DNA from: Paraburkholderia sp.
GTDB lineage: Bacteria; Pseudomonadota; Gammaproteobacteria; Burkholderiales; Burkholderiaceae
Direction: 5' to 3'
Assembly (NCBI RefSeq): GCF_004298475.1
Contig: NZ_SCRP01000035.1
Coordinates: 1 to 64,000, forward strand
Length of the DNA stretch: 64,000 nucleotides
In this document: positions 57,830-64,000 of the stretch, in pieces
How the letters are laid out: the number at the start of each line of letters is the position of its first letter
How positions within the stretch are numbered: the stretch's first letter is position 1
Translations under genes and position numbers: made by a program
Notes under the pieces: generated by a model
Told to the model about the DNA's origin: nothing
Databases searched by the model: none
Seen by the model: only the letters and a program-made list of their open reading frames with translations

Positions 57830-58043
57830 TTACCCTTGCTCCATTGCGCTGCTGACTGAGGTTTTGTGTCGACTGTGAGATAGTACGCGACGTGCCATGC
57901 CTGCCAGAATTGTTATTAACTAACCGCGTGCGCCCACCTGGCTCGCCGATGTCCCTTCCCATGAAACCAGAGTAAGCGCTAAAGCACCCACTCTGGATCG
58001 ACATGCCCGCCGCGGTCAACAGGATAAGAGTCAGGAGAACCAC

Positions 58044-59534
58044 ATGCATTCGCATCCTGAAGCCGCCGACACGCTGATCGTCGGCGCGCAACTCTACGAC
58101 GGCACCGGCGCGCCGCCGCTCGAACGCGACGTGGCGCTGCGCAACGGCCGCATCGCCGCCATCGGCAACCTCACGAACTGGCTCGCCGAAGACGTGATCG
58201 AGGCCAACGGACGCGCCCTCGCGCCCGGCTTCATCGACGTGCACACCCACGACGACACGCACGTGATCCGCTCGCCGCAGATGCTCCCCAAAATCAGCCA
58301 GGGCGTGACGACCGTGATCGTCGGCAACTGCGGAATCAGCGCTTCGCCCGTCACGCTCAAGGGCGATCCGCCCGATCCGATGAATCTGCTCGGCGAGCGC
58401 GATGCGTTTTGCTATCCGACTTTTTCAGCGTATGTCGACGCCGTGAGCGCCGCCAGGCCCGCCGTCAACGTCGGCGCCCTGATCGGCCACACCGCGCTGC
58501 GCAACAACCACATGGACGACCTCATGCGCGCGGCCTTGCCCGCCGAAATCGCCGCGATGCGCGCGCAGCTCGAAGACGCGCTTGCGCACGGCGCGCTCGG
58601 GCTGTCGACCGGACTCGCCTACGGCTCGGCCTACGAGGCGTCGACCGAGGAAGTCGCCACGCTCGCCGAGCCGCTCGCCGCTGCGGGCGCGCTCTACACG
58701 ACGCACATGCGCACCGAGTTCGATGCGATTCTCGACGCAATGGACGAGGCGTATCGCATCGGCCGCCACGCGCGCGTGCCGGTCGTCATCTCGCACCTGA
58801 AGTGCGCCGGGCCGTCGAACTGGGGGCGCAGCGCGCAAGTGCTCGCGTCGCTCGAAGGCGCGCGCCAGTACCAGCCGGTCGGCTGCGACTGCTACCCGTA
58901 CAGCCGCAGTTCGTCGACGCTCGATCTCAAGCAGGTGAGCGGCGATATCGACATCACGATTACCTGGTCCACGCCGCATCCCGAACAGGCGGGCAAGCTC
59001 ATCAAGGACATCGCGGCCGGGTGGGGCGTGACGCAACTGGAAGCGGCCAGGCGCCTGCAACCGGCGGGCGCGGTGTACCACAACATGTCCGAGGACGATG
59101 TGCGCCGCATCCTCGCGCATCCGGCGACGATGGTGGGCTCGGACGGCCTGCCGAACGATCCCTTGCCGCATCCGCGGCTATGGGGCGCGTTTCCGCGCGT
59201 GCTCGGCCACTACGTGCGCGACGCCGCGCTGATCCCGCTCGAAGAGGCGGTGCGCAAGATGACGAGCCTGTCCGCGCGGCGCTTCGGACTGACGCAGCGC
59301 GGCGAGGTGCGCGTCGGCTGGCATGCCGACCTCGTGCTGTTCGATCCGGTGACGGTGCGCGATACGGCGACGTTCGACGCGCCGCAGCAGGTGGCGGACG
59401 GCATCGACGCGGTGTGGGTGAACGGCGTGCTTTCATACCGCGATGGCCAGCCGACCGGCGAGCGCGCGGGCCGGTTCGTCGCGCGCGGCGCGCGTGAGGT
59501 AGAGGCGCAAGCTGCGTCGGCGACGATGTTTTGA
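58044..59534 (+). CDS. N-acyl-D-amino-acid deacylase (D-aminoacylase)
   Basis: A 496-residue amidohydrolase that removes acyl groups from N-acyl-D-amino acids. Metal ligands are in GFIDVHTHDDTHV (HxH), VIVGNCGISA (the bridging Cys), YTTHMRTE, VISHLKCAG, and the catalytic Asp in MVGSDGLPND. Length fits the D-aminoacylase subfamily. The product D-amino acid is the likely substrate of the divergent dehydratase-like enzyme. Confidence 0.93.
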   Translation: MHSHPEAADTLIVGAQLYDGTGAPPLERDVALRNGRIAAIGNLTNWLAEDVIEANGRALAPGFIDVHTHDDTHVIRSPQMLPKISQGVTTVIVGNCGISASPVTLKGDPPDPMNLLGERDAFCYPTFSAYVDAVSAARPAVNVGALIGHTALRNNHMDDLMRAALPAEIAAMRAQLEDALAHGALGLSTGLAYGSAYEASTEEVATLAEPLAAAGALYTTHMRTEFDAILDAMDEAYRIGRHARVPVVISHLKCAGPSNWGRSAQVLASLEGARQYQPVGCDCYPYSRSSSTLDLKQVSGDIDITITWSTPHPEQAGKLIKDIAAGWGVTQLEAARRLQPAGAVYHNMSEDDVRRILAHPATMVGSDGLPNDPLPHPRLWGAFPRVLGHYVRDAALIPLEEAVRKMTSLSARRFGLTQRGEVRVGWHADLVLFDPVTVRDTATFDAPQQVADGIDAVWVNGVLSYRDGQPTGERAGRFVARGAREVEAQAASATMF

Positions 59535-59624
59535 ACCACGAATCTCGACCCACGAATTTTGACCCTCGGCGCGGGTGAGCCATGACGGCGTCGCGCGCGC
59601 CGGACGATCTGCAAGGAGCAAACG

Positions 59625-60014
59625 ATGAAGCGAATTGGAGCGGAAGGCGGCAAAGGACAGGGCGGACAGCATTTGCCGTTCGCGCGCGCCGTGGAAGCCG
59701 ATGGCTGGCTGTACGTGTCGGGACAGACGCCGATGGAAGGCGGCGAAATCATCAACGGCGGGATTGTCGAGCAGTCGCACAAGGCGATCCAGAATCTGTT
59801 CGCGATCCTGAAGGAAGCAGGCTACGGCGCCGAACACGTCGTGCGCTGCGGCGTGTGGCTCGACGATGCGCGCGACTTCCAGTCGTTCAACAAGGTCTTT
59901 CGCGAGTACTTCGGCGAGCATCCGCCCGCACGCGCATGTGTGCAGTCGAGCATGGTGGTCGACTGCAAGGTCGAGATCGACTGCGTCGCCTATAAAGCGC
60001 CAGCCGGGAAGTAG
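59625..60014 (+). CDS. RidA-family imine/enamine deaminase
   Basis: A 129-residue RidA/YjgF protein. The domain has LYVSGQTPMEGG, IVEQSHKAIQNLFAILKEAGYGAEHVVRCGVWLDDARDFQSFNKVFREYFGEHPPARACVQSSMVV, with the conserved Arg of the PAR(A)CVQ motif. RidA proteins hydrolyse reactive 2-aminoacrylate-type intermediates released by PLP dehydratases, which fits its place beside a D-amino-acid degradation pair. Confidence 0.94.
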   Translation: MKRIGAEGGKGQGGQHLPFARAVEADGWLYVSGQTPMEGGEIINGGIVEQSHKAIQNLFAILKEAGYGAEHVVRCGVWLDDARDFQSFNKVFREYFGEHPPARACVQSSMVVDCKVEIDCVAYKAPAGK

Positions 60015-60053
60015 GCGCGCGGGCGCGGCTTGTTGCGCCCTCACCGAAAAACG

Positions 60054-60086
60054 CAAAAGCGGCCCTTGATTCGAGGGCCGCTTTTG
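60054..60086. terminator. Bidirectional terminator ridA / FAD protein
   Basis: A perfect 13-bp stem CAAAAGCGGCCCT (60054-60066) / AGGGCCGCTTTTG (60074-60086) with a 7-nt loop. A and T tracts on both sides let it serve the convergent genes. A near copy of its core occurs at 63173. Confidence 0.9.
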
Positions 60087-60122
60087 TTTGGCGCAGTGCA
60101 TATGACCGGGGAATGTGGCGCG

Positions 60123-61745
60123 TCAGCCTGCGTGCGCCGACGTCAGATCGAGTGCCAACGCTTGCGCGACTTCAATGCCGTCGATGGCGGCCGAATAGAT
60201 ACCGCCCGCATATCCCGCGCCTTCGCCGGCCGGATACAGACCTTCGACGTTCACGCTTTGGTACTCGTCATTACGTCGAACCCGGATCGGTGACGACGTG
60301 CGCGTTTCCACGCCGGTGAGCACGGCATCGTGCATTGCGAAGCCTGCGATCTTCCTGTCGATCTGGGGCAGTGCTTCGCGGATGGCTTCGATCACATAGT
60401 CTGGAAGCGCGGTGCTGAGATCGGTCGGGCGCACGCCCGGCTTGTACGACGGCACCACCTTGCCGAGCGACGTCGACGGCCTGCCAGCGATGAAATCCCC
60501 GACCAGTTGTCCGGGCGCGCTGTAGTCGCCGCCGCCGAGTTCGAAGGCGCGCTCTTCCCATTTGCGCTGGAACGCGATCCCGGCGAGCGGACCGCCGGGG
60601 TAGTCTTCGGGCGTGATGCCGACGACGATGCCCGCATTCGCGTTGCGCTCGGCGCGCGAATACTGGCTCATGCCATTGGTGACCACGCGGCCCGGCTCGG
60701 AGGTCGCCGCGACCACCGTGCCGCCGGGGCACATGCAAAAGCTGTAGACGGCCCGTCCATTACTGCAGTGGTGGACCACCTTGTAGTCGGCTGCGCCGAG
60801 CTGCTTGTGGCCCGCAAACTTGCCGAAGCGGGCGCGATCGATGAGCCCCTGCGGATGTTCGATGCGAAAGCCCAGCGAAAACGGCTTGGCTTCGATAAAA
60901 ACACCGCGATCGTGCAGCATCTGGAAGGTGTCGCGCGCGCTGTGGCCCACGGCCAGCACCACGTGGTCGCACCGCAGTGTTTCCCCGTTCGAGAGCTTGA
61001 GCGCGCGCACCTTGCCCTGATCGATTTCGATGTCGTCGACCCGGGTTTCGAAGCGCACTTCGCCGCCGAGCTGCTCGATGGTCGTGCGCATTTTTTCCAC
61101 CATGCTGACGAGGCGGAAGGTGCCGATGTGCGGACGGCTCAGATAAAGAATGTCTTCCGGCGCGCCTGCCTTGACGAATTCCTCCAGCACCTTGCGGCCA
61201 TAGTGGTGGGGATCCTTGATCTGGCTGTACAGCTTGCCGTCGGAAAACGTTCCAGCGCCGCCTTCGCCGAACTGAACATTGGATTCAGGGTTGAGCACGG
61301 ATTTGCGCCACAGGCCAAAGGTGTCCTTGGTGCGCTCGCGCACGGCTTTGCCGCGTTCGAGGATGATGGGACGAAAGCCCATCTGCGCGAGGATCAGTCC
61401 TGCAAACACGCCGCACGGCCCCATGCCGATCACGACCGGGCGCAGGGCGGTGGTGTGCTCGTCGGCCTTCGTGACGAAGCGGTAGGTCATGTCGGGCGTC
61501 ACGCCGCAATGCGGCTTGCCTGCAATTTGCTTGAGCGCGGCCGCTTCGTCCTTGACTTCGATATCGACGATATAGGTCAGCTTGATGTCCGAGCGCTTGC
61601 GTGCGTCGTGCGCACGGCGGAACACGGTGTAATGCAGGAGATCGTCTTTCGCCATGCCGAGGTCCGCGAGGCGCGCGCGAATCGCGGCGTCGAGATCGCT
61701 TTCAGCATGATCGAGAGGGAGTTTGATTTCGCTTAAACGTAACAT
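60123..61745 (-). CDS. FAD-dependent protein (COG2509-type, putative oxidoreductase)
   Basis: A 540-residue flavoprotein. The N-terminal ~90 residues form a ferredoxin-like region (MLRLSEIKLPLDHAESDLDAAIRARL). The dinucleotide-binding motif is VVIGMGPCGVFAGLILAQMGFRPIILERG (near residue 105), and the C-terminal FAD segment is VEGLYPAGEGAGYAGGIYSAAIDGIEVA. No reaction is established for the family. The start at 61745 matches the family N-terminus; 51 extra codons upstream do not. Confidence 0.88.
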   Translation of the reverse strand: MLRLSEIKLPLDHAESDLDAAIRARLADLGMAKDDLLHYTVFRRAHDARKRSDIKLTYIVDIEVKDEAAALKQIAGKPHCGVTPDMTYRFVTKADEHTTALRPVVIGMGPCGVFAGLILAQMGFRPIILERGKAVRERTKDTFGLWRKSVLNPESNVQFGEGGAGTFSDGKLYSQIKDPHHYGRKVLEEFVKAGAPEDILYLSRPHIGTFRLVSMVEKMRTTIEQLGGEVRFETRVDDIEIDQGKVRALKLSNGETLRCDHVVLAVGHSARDTFQMLHDRGVFIEAKPFSLGFRIEHPQGLIDRARFGKFAGHKQLGAADYKVVHHCSNGRAVYSFCMCPGGTVVAATSEPGRVVTNGMSQYSRAERNANAGIVVGITPEDYPGGPLAGIAFQRKWEERAFELGGGDYSAPGQLVGDFIAGRPSTSLGKVVPSYKPGVRPTDLSTALPDYVIEAIREALPQIDRKIAGFAMHDAVLTGVETRTSSPIRVRRNDEYQSVNVEGLYPAGEGAGYAGGIYSAAIDGIEVAQALALDLTSAHAG

Positions 61746-62235
61746 CGGTACTGGGATACGGTCGCCACGGTGCTGTGGCGGTGTTAATACAGGCAGGGAC
61801 CGGCATGCTGGCCGCGGCGTCGTTCGCCACGGGGGCATTTTCAACATTGGGATGCGAGCTTGAATCCAGCCTTGTTTCGGGGAGATTTTTTCGTCCACGA
61901 ACGATGGGAAGGCGAAAAGCGCTCCACTTTGCCGGTGCTAACGAGTGGTTTGTGCTAACGCCTCGCCATGCAGGCTTAGCCACCGTCGTTGTTCAAGGTG
62001 GGCAGCATAGCACCTCGGTTCACATGCCGCGCAGAAATACGGCCGTGAGACGGAAAAGGATCGTAGCGGCGTGCTGCGCATGTCGTTTCGCTTGCCGTGG
62101 CGCGGGTCGTGCGGGTCGTATTACCGTGCTCGCAAGCTAACCGGGCGCGTGGAAAGGGGTAGCATGAGGAAGCCATCTAACGCCAGGTTCTTCCGTGCCT
62201 GAGCGTGAAACGTCTCCTTGACCAAGGGGCCTGCC
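61746..62235. other. Divergent intergenic region FAD protein / STAS-like protein
   Basis: About 490 bases. It should hold the promoters of both neighbours. I see no RNA gene, terminator or convincing coding region in it. Confidence 0.4.
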
Positions 62236-62592
62236 ATGATCCTGTACCACACCTCTCCCGATTCGTCGGTCGTCGAAATATCCGTCGAAGGCAAGATCAC
62301 TGACCACGAACTGCGCGAAGCCATCGAGCGCATGCGCGGCGATATTGAAGTGAACGGAAAGACCCGTGTCCTCGAACGCATTGAGCATTTCAGCGGTATC
62401 GAGCCGAAGGCGCTGTGGACCGATTTGACGCTCGGCGTTTCCGTCGCCCGCAAGGTCTCGCGTGCTGCCGTGGTGGCCGACGCGAGATGGATTCACGCCT
62501 CGATGCATCTGGCGCGGTTCTTTACAAAGGCTGAAATCAAGGCGTTCCACGTCAACGAACTGGATCAGGCGCGAGCCTGGATCAACGCCTGA
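62236..62592 (+). CDS. STAS/SpoIIAA-like protein
   Basis: A 118-residue protein of the SpoIIAA-like (STAS fold) group: MILYHTSPDSSVVEISVEGKITDHELREAIERMRGDIEVNGKTRVLERIEHFSGIEP. No membrane segment. Members may bind lipids or take part in protein-protein switching; there is no kinase partner next to it. The start at 62236 is preferred; an ATG at 62218 adds six residues. Confidence 0.8.
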   Translation: MILYHTSPDSSVVEISVEGKITDHELREAIERMRGDIEVNGKTRVLERIEHFSGIEPKALWTDLTLGVSVARKVSRAAVVADARWIHASMHLARFFTKAEIKAFHVNELDQARAWINA

Positions 62593-62642
62593 AGGTCGTT
62601 TCTGGATACCGGCGCTTCGTTCATCGACGCCAGCTACGCCAC

Positions 62643-62933
62643 TCACGCAAATGCAACCTCTGCAAGGAACGTTGCGAAGTAGTCGTCGTCCAGCCATCCG
62701 GAAACATGCTTCGATGCCTCGATGCGCTGGATTTCCTTCTGTCCTTTATCGGTCAGGATGGCAATCTGGTGGGGCGGAAGATACTTCGTACTGGGGGGAG
62801 GTTTCTGGTCGATGGTCTGGATCAGACCTTGCGAGCGAAGCGATGTGAATATTGCCGGCCGCTTGTGCCACGGTATTTGTCGATACAAAGCAAGTCGGAG
62901 AGCTTCAAGTACAGCGCCATTGCTGAATTCCAT
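62643..62933 (-). CDS. Hypothetical protein, possibly winged-helix
   Basis: A 96-residue protein I do not recognise. The start at 62933 has a good AAAGGA ribosome-binding site at 5 nt; a longer frame begins at 63023 but adds 30 residues without such a site. The order helix-rich (EFSNGAVLEALRLALYRQIPWHKRPAIFTSLRSQGLI), a beta-like turn (STKYLPPHQIAILTDKGQKEIQRI) and a helix looks like a small winged-helix fold, but this is only an impression. Confidence 0.55.
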   Translation of the reverse strand: MEFSNGAVLEALRLALYRQIPWHKRPAIFTSLRSQGLIQTIDQKPPPSTKYLPPHQIAILTDKGQKEIQRIEASKHVSGWLDDDYFATFLAEVAFA

Positions 62934-63172
62934 GAGCGTCCTTTGGTGATCGGCTAAAACGTACGTCCTTCTGGCTCCGAACACCGACGCTAGCACATGA
63001 AACGGTTCTTTCCGATGACACAAACAGGAAACCGTTCATGTCCGGCGAAAAGGACAAGCGAGGCGCGCCCTAACAGATGTCGGTTAGACGCTGCTACCCG
63101 ACGTGGCCAGCGCAAAGTGCGGAAGGACCGTGCCGGGTTGCCGACCGCCCTGCATCCTTCGAAAACCCGCTA

Positions 63173-63203
63173 AAGCGGCCCTTGATTCAATGGCCGCTTT
63201 TTT
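63173..63203 (+). terminator. Terminator-like hairpin
   Basis: AAGCGGCC (63173-63180) pairs with GGCCGCTT (63192-63199), followed by four T. No plus-strand gene ends close upstream; the nearest is the STAS-like gene more than 570 bp away. Its core sequence and loop start (CTTGATTC) repeat those of the terminator at 60054. Confidence 0.6.
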
Positions 63204-63236
63204 GCGGGCGGCTTCCCCACGGCGCGCCTGTTTTTC

Positions 63237-63293
63237 CCAATATATGAGCACCACATTCACATATTGGAGATCGCGAAAAAACCGTCCTACAAT
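63237..63293 (+). promoter_or_regulatory. Candidate IclR-regulator promoter with inverted repeat
   Basis: CCAATATATG (63237-63246) and CACATATTGG (63258-63267) form an inverted repeat with one mismatch and an 11-bp spacer. TTGGAG (63264-63269) and TACAAT (63288-63293), 18 bp apart, may be the promoter, with the repeat overlapping the -35. This suggests autoregulation. The leader to the gene is about 250 nt. Confidence 0.45.
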
Positions 63294-63547
63294 CCAGACC
63301 AACCCGCCGGGGGCTGTGTGGAGATCGCGCGCAGTCCGACGCAGCCGGGATGAAAACCGGCAAGCCGCTCGCCATACACACACAGGGCGCGACTTGCCGC
63401 ACAAGATTCGGAGACATGCCATGTTCCAGCCAGCCACGCACGCTGTGTCAATCGGGCCGTCCATGGGCGCTTTTACGCGCCGCCGCGCGGACTGACCGCG
63501 CTTCTCCCGATCCGCTCCCTTCACTTCGCTGATTCATCGCCAACGCC

Positions 63548-64000
63548 ATGACCAAAGCGATGTCCTCGACACTCGACGCGAGCCTGCCCGCGAACGCCGC
63601 ACCGCCCGCAGCCCCCGAAACTTCGTCCGCCCAACCCGCCGCCGCAAAACCACGCGCGGGCGCCGACGAAATCGCGCTGCCCGGCACGCTGCTCGACGAC
63701 CCGACGCAGCAGGCCGGCACGCAAACGCTCCTGCGCGGCCTCGCGATTCTCGAAGCCGCAGCGGCCGGCGTGCGCGATCTGCGCTCGTTTGGCGCGGTGC
63801 TCGGCACGACGCGCAGCACGACGCACCGTCTCGTCTCCAGCCTCGTGCAGGCGCGCTACCTGCGCCAGGTGCACGGCGGCTACCTGCTGGGCCCGAAGCT
63901 GATCGAACTCGGCACCATCGCGCTCGAACAGATGCCGCTCACGACGGTTGCGCGCGTGCACCTCGCGGCCCTCGCCGATGAAACGCTCGACACGATCCAC
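63548..64000 (+). CDS. IclR-family transcriptional regulator (5' part, runs off the window)
   Basis: The visible 151 codons start MTKAMSSTLDASLPANAAPP, a Pro/Ala-rich tail of about 55 residues. An IclR winged helix-turn-helix follows: TLLRGLAILEAAAAGVRDLRSFGAVLGTTRSTTHRLVSSLVQARYLRQVHGGYLLGPKLIELG (about 60-125). The effector-binding domain lies beyond the window. The long disordered N-terminus is unusual. No stop is reached. The target is presumably further downstream. Confidence 0.88.
   Translation, partial: MTKAMSSTLDASLPANAAPPAAPETSSAQPAAAKPRAGADEIALPGTLLDDPTQQAGTQTLLRGLAILEAAAAGVRDLRSFGAVLGTTRSTTHRLVSSLVQARYLRQVHGGYLLGPKLIELGTIALEQMPLTTVARVHLAALADETLDTIH

Noticed and set aside
63521-64000. 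Minus-strand frame at the right edge
   Set aside because: The plus strand here encodes an unmistakable IclR helix-turn-helix that runs off the window.

Overview
The window reads as a chromosome segment of a high-GC beta-proteobacterium of the Burkholderiaceae, most like Paraburkholderia or Caballeronia. The reasons are the gene order ferredoxin-hisC-pth-rplY-prs-tRNA-Gln-ispE-lolB-TPR-mutM-mutY-rapZ-hprK-ptsN-hpf-rpoN-lptBAC-kdsCD, the general protein resemblance, and the N-acyl-D-amino-acid gene set. Genus is an inference; no database search was run.

Left edge (1-1150): the end of a probable IS21-family insertion sequence cuts off a nucleoid-associated (NdpA/YejK-like) gene. It is followed by a mostly non-coding stretch that holds a small inverted fragment of a ferredoxin gene. 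Core block 1 (1.15-20.7 kb) carries ferredoxin, hisC, pth, rplY, prs, tRNA-Gln(TTG), ispE, lolB and a TPR protein, then divergent mutM-mutY. Next comes a long minus-strand series: LON-like protein, rapZ, hprK, ptsN, hpf, rpoN and the LPS export/Kdo genes lptB-lptA-lptC-kdsC-kdsD. Together these cover translation, PRPP and isoprenoid supply, oxidised-guanine repair, nitrogen-PTS/sigma-54 control and lipopolysaccharide transport. Core block 2 (21-32 kb, and ssb at 35.5 kb) has a Kef-type antiporter, apt, LysE exporter, Nudix protein, purU, an AI-2E family permease, uvrA, an MFS permease and ssb. About 3.4 kb of accessory genes (second MFS permease, small secreted-repeat protein, PAP2 phosphatase) lies between the MFS gene and ssb.

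Accessory block (36-46.9 kb): a RES-type toxin-antitoxin pair with a shortened toxin, then a minus-strand chaperone-usher fimbrial operon (pilin, chaperone, usher, adhesin A, adhesin B, second chaperone). Between the two paralogous adhesins are decayed pieces of a chaperone and an usher gene, the scar of an ancestral tandem duplication. An AT-rich intergenic region separates this operon from a divergent FkbM-like methyltransferase gene.

Right part (47-64 kb): a Tat-exported phosphoesterase, a LEA14-like lipoprotein, a YheO-type regulator overlapping a serine/threonine dehydratase-like gene, a candidate minus-strand small RNA, a 10-copy 13-bp minisatellite, a CHRD protein, an esterase, EcsC, a DHA2 drug exporter with a MarR regulator and a candidate operator, a D-amino-acid salvage set (D-serine dehydratase-like enzyme, D-aminoacylase, RidA), an FAD protein, a STAS-like protein, a small hypothetical, and the 5' end of an IclR regulator that runs off the window.

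The least ordinary observations are the duplication scar in the fimbrial operon, the candidate small RNA, the competing hairpins between hprK and rapZ, the three GACA/TGTC dyads at ssb, and several period-12/13 tandem repeats, two of them inside essential or repair genes.
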